64,000 nt of DNA, taken from assembly GCA_039707655.1 (NCBI GenBank), contig CM077671.1, positions 302,498,509 to 302,562,508 on the forward strand, written 5' to 3'. Origin of the DNA: Elymus sibiricus. Taxonomy: Eukaryota; Streptophyta; Magnoliopsida; Poales; Poaceae. Below the pieces are notes generated by a model that saw only the letters and a program-made list of their open reading frames with translations, ran no database searches and was not told the DNA's origin. Of the stretch, positions 19,715 to 30,240 are shown piece after piece. A program made the position numbers and the translations under genes. Every line of letters begins with the position of its first letter. Position 1 is the first letter of the stretch.

Positions 19715-21811
19715 CTATATACCATCTTTCTTCTCCAATTTGCAGCGATACCAATCTTGCAAACACATCAAGGCCTCAACCGTCTTTGGTTTAAGTGAGG
19801 CTCGACTCGGGGTTATAACCTTCTTACTCAAGCTGAAAGCAGATTCTGATGCAACACTTGACACGGGAACAACAAGTATATCACGTGCCAATCTTGCTAG
19901 CTGCGGATACCTAGCTGCAGACTTGCTCCAGTAATCCAAGATATCAATGTTCTCATTTAACCTCTTCACAGGTTCAGCCAAGTACAATTCCAATTCAGAT
20001 TTCTCTTCAAATGTGCTCGTGCTTTCCACATACTGATCATAGTCAGAAAAGGCACCAAGTCCACAAGTGCTTGACATACTAGTTTTGGGTAAGTTGTCAT
20101 GAGCATGTACAACACTACCATATTCATTAAATAAAGAAGTCAAGGTACTTCTAACATCAGCTATGCGACGCTTGGCATCATCCTCTTCATACAACTTGGA
20201 GTATGAATAAGCCAAGAACTTGAACTTAATACGGGGATCAAGAACAGCAGCACAAGATAGAAATACGCTATAGTCAGACCAATATTTCATGAACTTTTCT
20301 CTCATAACGAACAGCATTGGACCCATGTAGCTATTTATGCCATCAGTAGCATCAATAATAGCAGTATGAACTAGATAAACATTCATGAAGTACAAGTTGG
20401 CTGTTGGATATTTTGTTCCTGAGAAAACAGTAGTTACCTTGAAGAAAACCTCCAAAAACTGATACATATGAGATACTTTGGCCCATTCTTCCATAGATGG
20501 CCAAAAATTCACCTTGAAGATGCTATCCCTCTCAGAATACCACTGCAATGCTTCTTTAAAGTACAAACAGGAGCCAAGCATAGTATACGTTGAATTCCAA
20601 CGAATGGGCATATCAGGTTTCAACTTCTTTGATTCTTCTAGGTTGAAAATAGTTGTAGCAGTGCTATAAAACTTGTGCAGCCTATTACATGAAGCCTTTA
20701 GATACATTATACCATCTCTAAGTTTGGCCACAGCATCATCAATCAATGTCAAACCAGATTGAACTACCAAATTCAGTATGTGTGCACAACAACGAATTTG
20801 AAAGAATTTACCGGACAAAGGTAAAGCACCATGAGACAAGTGGGTTCTCAAGCAAACAATCATTCTATCATTATAGGCTGCATTATCAAGAGTGATGCAC
20901 ATTACTTTCTTCTCAATCCTCCATTCACGAAGAGCTAGATGGACCTCGTCGGCAATAGATGCTCCATCATATGGTGGATCAATTTTTTTGAACCAGACAA
21001 TTCTTTTGTTTAGTTTCCAATCAGCATCTATGTAATGACATGTAATGCAAATATAGCTATGCTTGGTGACTTCAGATTTCCAATTGTCAGATGTGAAACT
21101 TACTCTACCAGGGGCAGCAACAATAATTTCAAGCAATTCTTTTTTCTGGGCAAGAAACATTGCCATTATCTCTCTTTTTATTGTGTGCCGACCAATACTC
21201 TTGAATGCTGGACAACAAGCAGCCATCATTGTTCTAAAACCATCTTCTTCAACTGTTGTAAATGGATGAGAACCGGACACAAGATAGATAGAGACTCCAT
21301 GTCTAGCTACTTGAGCATCATATCTAACATTTTTCAATGCATTTGTTCCATCATCATTTGTTTCAGATTTCAAGAAAAAATTATTCATTGTTGATTGATC
21401 AGTCTTATGCAGCGATTCGGTGTGCCTAAGGAGATGAGATGTACCGTGTCCAGATTTAGCTGACAGCTCAGCGGAGCAATGGTTGCACTTAGCTACAATA
21501 AAGGCATCACCTTCTTTGGATATCTTGGTAAAGTCCAGCCATACTTTTGACTTCAGTCTGAAATTGCTAGAGGAGGCAGTGCGTTGCTGCTGTGATTTGG
21601 CTGTAGGCTGCTGCTGTGCTTCGGCTGTAGGTTGCTGCTGTCTTGCCGATTGTGCACTTCCTGAACGTCCACTAGATGCTGGCCTCTTCCCCCTTTTACT
21701 TGCAGCTTTCTGCCGTACGCGAGGAGGATTTGGAGGTACAATAAACAGCTCCTTCTCACCCTCATGCCCTTCTAATTCTTCAGGATGATAATCTGGTTCA
21801 TCACCCTCCAT
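19715..21811 (-). CDS. hAT transposase (BED finger, hAT dimerisation domain)
   Basis: A 698-residue, intron-free nuclear transposase. Residues 1-85 are acidic then basic, with a Q-rich QQQPTAEAQQQP repeat. A BED zinc finger spans about 88-135, with C109, C112, H130 and H135 as likely ligands. The RNase-H-like core follows. D242 in FTSDNWKS and D309 in TLDNAAYND are the likely catalytic aspartates. CCAHILNLVV (about 341-350) and the RWNSTY block (404-409) are family signatures. The hAT C-terminal dimerisation domain (about 600-690) holds ILDYWS and VPVSSVASESAFS, with E656 the likely third acidic residue. It resembles plant Ac-like and RICESLEEPER-type proteins in length and order. All key residues seem present, and it sits inside perfect TIRs, so it is a transposon gene and not a domesticated one. 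The start is the only ATG before the acidic N-terminus. Confidence 0.93.
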   Translation of the reverse strand: MEGDEPDYHPEELEGHEGEKELFIVPPNPPRVRQKAASKRGKRPASSGRSGSAQSARQQQPTAEAQQQPTAKSQQQRTASSSNFRLKSKVWLDFTKISKEGDAFIVAKCNHCSAELSAKSGHGTSHLLRHTESLHKTDQSTMNNFFLKSETNDDGTNALKNVRYDAQVARHGVSIYLVSGSHPFTTVEEDGFRTMMAACCPAFKSIGRHTIKREIMAMFLAQKKELLEIIVAAPGRVSFTSDNWKSEVTKHSYICITCHYIDADWKLNKRIVWFKKIDPPYDGASIADEVHLALREWRIEKKVMCITLDNAAYNDRMIVCLRTHLSHGALPLSGKFFQIRCCAHILNLVVQSGLTLIDDAVAKLRDGIMYLKASCNRLHKFYSTATTIFNLEESKKLKPDMPIRWNSTYTMLGSCLYFKEALQWYSERDSIFKVNFWPSMEEWAKVSHMYQFLEVFFKVTTVFSGTKYPTANLYFMNVYLVHTAIIDATDGINSYMGPMLFVMREKFMKYWSDYSVFLSCAAVLDPRIKFKFLAYSYSKLYEEDDAKRRIADVRSTLTSLFNEYGSVVHAHDNLPKTSMSSTCGLGAFSDYDQYVESTSTFEEKSELELYLAEPVKRLNENIDILDYWSKSAARYPQLARLARDILVVPVSSVASESAFSLSKKVITPSRASLKPKTVEALMCLQDWYRCKLEKKDGI

Positions 21812-22566
21812 GCTAAATCTATATCAACAGAAGAAAAATCTATGTCAACAGCAAGAAATTTATATCAACACTTCAACAGCAAGAAATCATCTACACATTC
21901 ACAATTATATTCATGTACACCTGCTAATCTGCATCAATTCCATCCTGCTCACATGCATGTAAACCTGCTATTCAGTCAAGAACAAAAAGAAATCACCTTC
22001 GAAGCAGAGGTGCGGCGGCGCTCGGTAGACGGCGAGTTGTTGCAGCGGATGTCGAGGGAGGAGGAGATGTGGCGGCCGGCGGGGCTCCGTCCTGCTCCGT
22101 CCGGCGGGGCTCGTTGCTCCGTCCTGCTCCTGCCGGTGGCGGCGCAGTTGGGGAGGAGAGGCACCCGGGCGGCGGCGCAGTTCTGGAGGAGAGGCAGCCA
22201 GGCGGCGGCGCGGTTGGGGAGGAGACTGGAGGCGGCGGTGCAGTTGGGGAGGAGGAGGAGAGGCGAGGAGGAGAGGCAGTTCGGTAGGAGGAGGAGGCGG
22301 CTGGAGGAACGGGATCAGGTTAGGGTTCGACATGTCCCCGTGGTCGTGGAGTGGAGGCGTGGCCGTGGACTACTGGGCTGCTGCTTGATGGGCTGTTGCT
22401 GTTTTAGTAGGGCCGACCGGGCCTAAATTTTGACTAATATTGAAGCCCAGGCCCGGCCCCAATAACTGCTAGGGCCTACTTTTCAGGCCCAGGCCCGGCC
22501 CACTGATCAAGCACGGCCCTCCCAGGCCCCGTTTTTTAGGGTCGGGCCGGCCGGGCCGGGCCGAAG
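21812..22566 (-). promoter_or_regulatory. 5' leader/promoter region of the hAT transposase
   Basis: Between the start codon and the right end. It contains a GC-rich tract (22000-22330) of imperfect repeats of about 36 bp such as GGAGGAGAGGCACCCGGGC. A subterminal cluster of GGCCCGGCC motifs lies at 22440-22565. No TATA box was placed. Confidence 0.4.
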
Positions 22567-22587
22567 ATGGCCAGATATAGATGGGAT

Positions 22588-24000
22588 CAATGAGATCGAA
22601 TTTTTTTGAAGAAAAATCTACACATTCAAACATTCTTAAAACAAATTACACACACATCAACGGTTGATGTTCAAAAAGTTTCAGCTCCCAATTCGACCTA
22701 CATTAATAGAAACAAAAAAGACAAAATTGGTCATGAATAGTGTCAAAGTACCATTCACCCAAAGCTGCCACTATTCACATTCAAATTTGTCTTTGTTGAA
22801 TCTTCAAATGTACATTAAGTTTTGAGCTGATTTTTTCGGAGTTGTAGACATACCTCACATAGATGTTGTCAAACAATTTTAGATTTTTTTAAATATCTAT
22901 ATATGAATTTTTAGGGTTGATCTCACGATCTCAACTAATATGAGATCTCATCTCCACCGTCTGGCCCACAAGTCAGTGCTGGCATGGCATAATAGCGAAC
23001 TCCATTTTATTTTTAGAATCAATAGTCTTTTTTTTAGCAGACTAGCAAAAATGCCCGTGCGTTGCAACGGGAGAAAAGAATTCTTCCATGTTTGTGGTTG
23101 TGGGTCTGTGCGTTGCTATGAGAGAACACTCACGTATGTAATGCTATCCTACATAAAGAGATCTGTAGTTGAACGCCCATGCATTGCTATGGAGAAAAAA
23201 TCAACTGATTGCAACTTTTTCATTTCCCAATTAAACCTAGGCACCTTGACCACCCTTAACTGTCTTGTCATCCAAGTAACATGAATCTACTTTAGTCACG
23301 ACCAATGTTGGAGAAAAGTCTCTGATTAAAATGAAACTATAGATCAAAGGTACTTTGGGACGCTAGTTTGGGAAGAGGGTATGTATTCCCGTCCTTGACC
23401 ATCTAAATTTGTTCATAGCCTCCTAAATATTTCCGGAAACATCATACATCAATATCACGGTTAGCAATCTCAACCGTGGTATTGTCTGAATCTTAGTGCA
23501 AAAATTCAGAACATGCATCCTACCTACTACTTCTCAACTTCAGTAAACAACTGAGCATTGTTGCAATGGTTAGAAATTAGCAATGTTGTGTACAACAAAT
23601 CAGACAAAATCTGAGTTTATACATACACTACAATCCATTGTGATCTATATGCTGGAGTTACCTAAACAAATATTTATAAGAGGAGTAGGCCTGACAAACA
23701 AACAAAACTACCATAGCACCGCACGTCTTCGCATGCACATAAAATTGCAGCTCAAAAATGGCTTATGGGGGTTTTACCTTTTTTTCTTCTTTTTCCGTGA
23801 GTTTACTTTGAGGCAAAAAAAAAAACCGTGAGTAGGCCTGATCGATAGAAAGCACGCAGAAGCCCATCAGGCGAAGGCATGCACGAAGAAACGGACCAGA
23901 TCTATACGCTGCTAGTCCACGTTGTTTACATACGATTCATATATATACGACGGTTGTTAGACTGCAAATCGCAGCACCGCTGGCAGCAGAGGTGATACAG
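22588..24000. other. AT-rich intergenic stretch with transposon-end remnants
   Basis: A second copy of the CCACAAGTCAGTG / AATAG-CGAACTCCATTT block is at about 22968. At 23040 there is GCAAAAATGCCCGTGCGTTGC, a motif often found at ends of grass DNA transposons. No supported gene. Confidence 0.35.
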
Positions 24001-24739
24001 GTGACCACGGAGCGGACCGCTGCTTGCATGCGATCGAACATGTAGATGTCCACGCTCCTCGACCGCCGACTTTGAACTTCATCGTCCGACCCCTTGACCA
24101 GTGTCCCGGTGCTGGCAGGTGTTCCATCGCACCCCTCTGCCTCGACCCAGTCCTCCGCGGGTCTCTTCTCTGTCCGCCATGGACGCCCGGTGCCCAACCC
24201 CTCCTCATGCTCCATCATGGGGCCACAACTGCCTCCTCCCCGTTTTCTTCCTCACTTTGGCCTCCCGCTTGGCCTCTCTTTCTTTCACTCAGATTCACAT
24301 CACACCTCATCCGATCAGTTAATTCCTGAAACAGCTTCTTGATTCTCGAGACAACTTTAGAACATATATAAATTGGTGAATAGTGATGAAAACGGGCGAG
24401 GTGGGACTATGTAATTTGTTAGCGAATCTGTTTTATAAAACAAAAAAAAGTCAGCGCAGTTGGCTCCAACCTTGTGGACAGGAGGGAGAGGGCGTGAGTT
24501 TGAAACCCCACGAAATCAATTATTTTTTTGCTAGTCGACCAAAAATCGTGCAGATAAAGCTCCACACAGCCCAGGTGATTTTCTACTGGGCCTGCTTCAT
24601 TGACAAGCGAGACCCGTTTGGATGAGCGGACCTTTTTTCCATCTGGACTGCGAATAATTAGTACCACATCGTGTATATAATAATATAATATATAATACAC
24701 TTAACGTAGGATCAGATGCGGGACGAAACCAAGAATATC
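24001..24739. other. intergenic stretch with a tRNA-like motif
   Basis: 24450-24515 holds an A-box-like CAGCGCAGTTGG and a B-box-like GAGTTTGAAACCC at tRNA-like spacing. This suggests a Pol III retroposon fragment. Open frames at 23937-24329 on both strands are not convincing. Confidence 0.3.
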
Positions 24740-24917
24740 ACCTTGCTTTATTATATATATATAAATATAAATATAATAATATATATATATAATATATATA
24801 TATAATATATATATAATATATATATAATATAAATATATATATATATATAATAAATATAAATATAATATATATATATATAAATAATATATAGTATAATATA
24901 ATATAATATATATAAGA
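24740..24917. repeat. (TA)n-rich microsatellite
   Basis: About 180 bp made almost only of TA with interspersed AATA units. It directly precedes a hairpin-forming sequence. Confidence 0.9.
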
Positions 24918-24919
24918 TT

Positions 24920-24962
24920 GACTATTCGTCACCCAGGGTGAGGAATTCTTATTCCTCACCCC
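24920..24962. mobile_element. hairpin terminus next to a TA microsatellite (left copy)
   Basis: A near-perfect inverted repeat GGGTGAGGAAT/ATTCCTCACCC preceded by GACTATTCGTCACCC. The same unit occurs in opposite orientation at 29822-29865, also touching a TA microsatellite. This fits the terminus of a transposon that inserts in (TA)n tracts. Confidence 0.5.
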
Positions 24963-26599
24963 AGCCGACTTGTGAACAGTGGCTCACATGCATCATAAAA
25001 TTACGGTCCGGTGGTGAAAGAAACAGACCCATGTCGCAGCCAACGGAAGAAAAGCATGGATGAAACGTAAGATTACCTGCACCGCTGCACGAACCGAGCG
25101 TGGGGACCATGTCCACTAGGCACGGCAGAGCACTCGCCCTCGCCCTCGCCACCTATCATAGTTTTTTTTTTTTTTTTTTTTTTTTTTGACAATCCGCCGC
25201 CTATCATATATGTGGCACGATTTTCATTTTACTACATCCGTTTCCAGTACTTCTGGAGTATCGTTGATGTCTGACCTGGGCTAAACCTAACCATTGTTTT
25301 TCGATTGGACAGTTATACAGTTATACAGTACATCTGATAGTATTAAAGATTAGTATTAAATCCAAATTTTCGGATTTCTGGAAATGTTTCAGTAGTAGTA
25401 ATAACATTAAAAACAAAAAAGCTACAGTATTGGTTCGTGGATCTATGCTACTTGAGAACAAGAACACGTATACATCTATGCTACATATATCAGCATTACA
25501 AAAAAAAAAAAAAAAAAAGTTGGCCAGCAGAAAGGGGTATTTTTGGAGCAGAACAAACACAATCCCAAGAGCTTACAAGCAAGGATGGTGATGTTACAAA
25601 CTCTTTAGACAAGACGCCAAATTGAGGTGACCCTTGTTGTAGGAGGGAGTACAACACTTGTACGCAAATAAAACCAGTTCCATCGAGATGCAAAGTAGTA
25701 ACTCAACTAATCCAAAAGGATCTCCTCCAGCTCAGCACACTCCTGTCTTACCAAAGAACCTTCATCAGCCGCAATATCAATCACTTCTTTTGTTGTGCCT
25801 CAGAAATCCCCTCTCTTCTCCTATCGTTGTGGGACCGTGTTCACTATCAGATCCAGCCACCTCTTTGTCAGCTTAAATAGGATATGCTAGTTCACCAATG
25901 GCCTTCCTTATTCAGGTGCTATCAACAGTTTCTTGTTGCTACCAGGACTCGATTTGAGCAATGAACTTTGGCCAATCTTTACACATATTTTATTTAGTCA
26001 AGGCAGGATGCTGAAACAAACGGAAAACCATATTATTTTCAGTGAGAAAGAACCAAAAGATGCCTTAACTTTCATGGTAAAGAATCTGTGCAGTCCAGGT
26101 ACAATGCAGCTATACATATGATTTCATCACAAAACTGATATGCAATGCATGGATCTACTTGTACGAATCACAAAATTGATATGCAATACATGGATCTACT
26201 TGTACGAATCACAAAACTGATATGCAATACATAGATCTACTTGTACAAAATCAGTATGAAATTGAACAACTGATATACAACGCAAAGCTGGGAGTATGTA
26301 CTATAGACACCTAAACTTTGCATGTACGTACCATAACATCTACAAAAGGCGAAACAGCTTTAACTCAAAATAAAAGACAATTGTTGTGCTAACAGTGAAA
26401 AGTTATACAATATGCAGAGCAACGAAACTAAACAGTGTGATAATTAAATAAAAAATGGAGAAAATATAAAACTCCACCGTACCTTGCCAGTGGAAAAAAT
26501 GGAGCAATAAATAAACGGTAGTGGGCTCCTGTCCAAATTGTATGCATATATCCTAGGGCATAGATTAGAGCAACAAATTTGTATATCCACCAAAACCTT
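24963..26599. other. 3' flank of the minus-strand gene
   Basis: Holds a run of about 28 T at 25160-25187, an A-run of about 19 at 25500 and a 41-bp tandem repeat (annotated separately). Part of it is probably 3' untranslated sequence of the gene ending at 26600. No other coding evidence. Confidence 0.35.
26128..26248. repeat. 41-bp tandem repeat, three copies
   Basis: Units start CACAAAACTGATATGCAA and end CTTGTACGAAT, with few differences. Confidence 0.85.
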
Positions 26600-28977
26600 T
26601 TAGCTCCAAGCAGACCCCAAACTTTTAGCAGGCTCTGAAGAAGCTCCACCAATGTGTTCGATTGAAGCTACCTGCATAATAAACTACAGAGGATCAAGGG
26701 AATGAAGGCAACAGTTGTACATATCTAGGAAAAAATGATCATCATCTTCTATTCAAAAAATAATAATTAGTGCAGTTCAACCTAACAATTTCTTTGTAAG
26801 CACTTTGCATACTACTTTGCCCAACCAGTCACTGTAAAGATGTATAACTCCGCACACGGGGAATATATGCTATTTATCTCATGTCAACTTGCATAACTCT
26901 TACAGGGAATAATAATATAAGCTAACTACCTCTAGTGTCAAATGCAATATAAGCTATCTAGTTCTAATAATAAATAGTATACAAATTTTGGTGACAGGGA
27001 GCATATAAGGAAGTTTTCTACAACAATGTTTATGGCATGCAAGAGAAGTGTACAATGGGAAGCATGTCAGCGCAGAAAAAAAAATACATGCTCTTATCTT
27101 ATATGCTCGAGAACTTGAAAATATATAATAGAAGTATGCACTCGAGGGATTTTATTGCGAAGTACAAACTGTATATAATACTATATGCTTGAAAGAATAA
27201 CAAAATGTTTAGAAATTCCACCAAAAGATGTATTATTAGAATTGGCAATTTTCAGTTAGAAATATCATAGTGCAACCTGATATACGGATTAGATACTGAA
27301 TAAAAAATGAACTGTCAAAGTATTATGCCACAAATGTTAATGCACATGCTCCATCCTTTCCACTCCCAAACTCTATTTACCAATGACCACAACTCAATGG
27401 ACATATTTTAACTTGGGAAAGGTGCTAATAGGCACACATACATATAACATGCATGTCTATTTATCCCTATTGATTATTTGCGCAAACGCAACAATACAAA
27501 ATAACCTATCTCCACACATCCATGGCGAAGGTATTGTCATGTGTAGTTAATAATATCATTATTTTAGACCAGGCCTGTACACAACAACGCAACAAAAGGC
27601 AGCATGAAAATAGGCAGATCCTGATATAAAATAGCAGAAGAGAAATGAAGCATAATGCAATTAGCAGCCCCCCTTCGAAAATCAATATCTAAATCTATAA
27701 AATGATTAAATGAGCATAATCTACAGTAGCACAAAGATTAAGTACAAGCATCTCTAATTGATGCCCAGGTTATTATTCTCTCATCATTTCTAGCAGCAGC
27801 GCAAAAGGTAAGACATCTTCCAAATTATCAATAAGTATTGTGAAAAATATAAGAACAAATCTTAGGCAACGCATTCCAATTTCACAACTCTTCTGTTATT
27901 TAAATCTCATTTTACACGCTGGCAATTATCATTTTGGCCACCACAGTAATAACGGCCGATAACTGCCAAAAAATTTTTTACATCACGGTCAGATTGCTAA
28001 CTTGTCCCAGCAGGCGCCAGATTCAATCATTTGACAAATAATAATTTCTATGGACTGTCTTAGAACCCGATCAACACTTTTGATCTGCAACTCTAGGTGT
28101 GAAGAACATATCACAATAGGAACCTAAAATTACATCTGGCAGAAAAATGTCATCATGGCCCAATAAAAAGTTGGCTGGTGTCAAACATACATAAAAGGCC
28201 AAGGCTTATTACATCACTTAAGATAAAGTTAATATGAGCACCAAGAATAACTTCACAGGACCAGAAATTTAAATCTACAGTGAAACCAAAAGTGAGAGCT
28301 AACTATGTAACGGCACTGCAGTCAAATAACAAAATATTAAGAGCAGAAACCTCATTTGTTCCGAGCTTTGCCTTTCTTGGTGTTGATCCATGAGAACTGG
28401 GCCTGGCAAAGCATTTAAAACTATGAGTCAATTAAGAGAAAGTTATGTTGTGGCCAAACATGTAAAAGCGTCAATTCTGTTGTGCAAAGTTCAGTACTTT
28501 GTCTTCCCTCTTTTCCTACATTGTGAATTTTCCAACTCTGTTACCTGGAAGATGACAACAGGTACGTAGACATTTGACGTACATAGTATTTGCCCATTCT
28601 TTGCATTAGTTCTAATTTCTAAATAGGCATACAACAGTGCAAGCATACATCCATGTGCTAGTCATACTAAATTCTCACGGAATTAACAAGTTCCCCAAAT
28701 AAACACTATATATGTTTCCTGGAAAAGTTATAAGGCTCATACGTATTCTTCAGTAGTATAAAAATTCATCTAAATCACCCATTTCTAATGGCTCATAGCT
28801 CCAGATTCGGAGAAAAAAATGAAGGGTGGAGAAGAGGCTAAAGACTAGAGCCTTAACCTTGTTCGGGGAGGAGTTGGAGGTTGGGACTGCCGGGTAGCAG
28901 TCCTTGAGGAAGCCGACGTGGCGCAGGTGGTCGAGCACGGCGGATGTAGGCACGTAGTGGTATCTTCTGGACGCCAT
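26600..28977 (-). CDS. putative four-exon gene for an unrecognised 96-residue protein
   Basis: Exons (minus strand): 28977-28858, 28544-28498, 28402-28351 and 26671-26600. All introns are GT-AG. Exon lengths 120, 47, 52 and 72 nt keep one open frame through phases 0, 2 and 0 to a TAA. The acceptors have good pyrimidine tracts (for example GTCATCTTCCAG). The protein starts MASRRYHYVPTSAVLDHL and continues RHVGFLKDCYPAVP. A basic Ser-rich centre (CRKRGKTK, HGSTPRKAK) follows, and it ends ASSEPAKSLGSAWS. No membrane segment or signal peptide is apparent, and the basic centre might act as a nuclear signal. I do not recognise the family. Intron 3 (about 1.7 kb) could hide further exons. The GC-rich leader extends to about 29540, head-to-head with the prolyl isomerase gene. 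It may be a small host gene or a captured fragment. Confidence 0.5.
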
Positions 28978-29821
28978 GGTTCCACGGTAAGTTGAGCACG
29001 GGCGTGGGAGCGGGAGCAGGCTTCACTTGCGATCCCCGGAACGTTTTTCCCGAGCAGCCAGCTGCCGAAGTTGCCTCCGAGGAATGGCGGAGATGGGCTA
29101 GGAGATAAAGGCTGGTAGAGGAGAAACACCAGGGCAGAGGAGTCAGATGCAACTCTGTTCGCATCCCTATCGCCGTCGCCGGAAGCCGAGCCGCTGGTAC
29201 AGAAGGGGCCATGGTTGAGCTTGCCTCCCAGATCTGAGCGGTGGTGGGGCTCCGAGTACAAAATAGAGGCCACTGCAGCATCGCAAGCCGCCGAGGCCAC
29301 CCGCGGTGGTTCCCTAGACCGAGGCCGCAACGCAGGCCGCCGAACCCCACAGCTGCCGCCGCCGGCGCCGCCGGAGACTCTGGCCGCTCGCCTCCGAAAC
29401 CACTCACCGCCCGTAGCACCGCCGGTGACTTGCCGCCGAGCAAAGCCCCCCGTCTGCCCGTCACCACACCGCCGAGCAAAGCCCCCCGTCACCCACGCCG
29501 CCTTTCACCTCGTGCTCTTCGCCGTCGAGAAGAGATTTTTTTTTTCCAAAATCTGAAACCGTTCTAATCCGATTAGAAAATCACGGGACGTGAGCTAGCT
29601 ATCTCCTAAACGGTTAGCAAATAAAATTACCTCGATGCCCAGGTAATTTTACAACGTAATGTGGCGGCTCCCCACTGTACCAACTAACCGTATGAATAAC
29701 CCGTTTGGGTGCCAGGACCAGTAAATTTATCTCGAGAAAGACAAATCTTACGGCACAATATCCATCGGTAGGGTGGGGTGCGATTCGAGACCACCCAATT
29801 CTCTCGCTCGGTCGTTCGACC
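28978..29821 (-). promoter_or_regulatory. GC-rich leader and upstream region of the minus-strand gene
   Basis: GC-rich from 28980 to about 29520, then ordinary composition. Long open frames here (for example 29492-28845 on the minus strand) are out of frame with exon 1 and low in complexity, so I take them as leader sequence. Confidence 0.35.
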
Positions 29822-29985
29822 GGGGTGAAGAATTACTTATTCATCACCCTATGTCTTAAATAGACTTTCTATAGTATATATAATATATATATATATATAT
29901 AATAAATATATAATATATATAATATAATAATAATAATATATATAATATATAATATATTAAAAAAAAGTAGGGGGTATAGATAGAT
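29822..29985. mobile_element. hairpin terminus plus TA microsatellite (right copy)
   Basis: GGGGTGAAGAAT...ATTCATCACCC (29822-29850) then CTTAAATAGAC and about 85 bp of TA-rich repeat. It is the inverted counterpart of 24740-24962. Confidence 0.5.
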
Positions 29986-30176
29986 TTAGAATCAATAGTC
30001 AATTCCATTTTTTTAGGGGAAATAGTCAACTCCATTTAGATTGACCTTGCTGGGGCCGCGGCCCGGCCCGCCCAGGCCGTGCCGTGCCGGGCCATCTGGG
30101 CAGGTTAGGTCTCGTCTTCCTCGCCTCACCCAGCTTCTTCTCATCTCAATCTCGACTCAATCATCAGTCTAGCTAG

Positions 30177-30184
30177 CTAGGGTT
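30177..30184 (-). promoter_or_regulatory. telo-box-like motif in the prolyl isomerase leader
   Basis: TAGGGTTT (AAACCCTA on the minus strand) lies 57 bp before the start codon. Telo-boxes are typical of plant genes for ribosome and translation functions. The assignment here is by motif only. Confidence 0.4.
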
Positions 30185-30240
30185 TTTGCCTCTAAACCAA
30201 GACCCCTCTCTCGGCTCTCGCGCCCGCTCGACCAGCGCGG

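Larger units (their letters stand above)
18818..22579 (-). mobile_element. apparently intact autonomous hAT transposon (3.76 kb)
   Basis: The ends are perfect 13-bp inverted repeats (TATATCTGGCCAT and its complement). They are flanked by an identical 8-bp duplication GATGGGAT at 18810-18817 and 22580-22587. Both subterminal regions are packed with GGCCCGG/CCGGGCC motifs, probable transposase sites. One uninterrupted transposase frame lies inside on the minus strand. Ends, target duplication and frame are all intact, so a recent insertion by a potentially active element is likely. Confidence 0.92.

Noticed and set aside
22000..22330. coding frames on both strands in the hAT upstream region
   Set aside because: Caused by GGAGGAG-type tandem repeats; they are in the leader of the transposase and show no domain.
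25160..25187. poly-T run as the tail of a processed retroposon on the minus strand
   Set aside because: No body similar to a gene, SINE or LINE next to it, and no target duplication seen.
28845..29492. 215- and 208-codon minus-strand frames upstream of the four-exon gene
   Set aside because: GC-rich, low-complexity and overlapping each other in two frames. Exon 1 uses a third frame with better splice support, so these are leader sequence.
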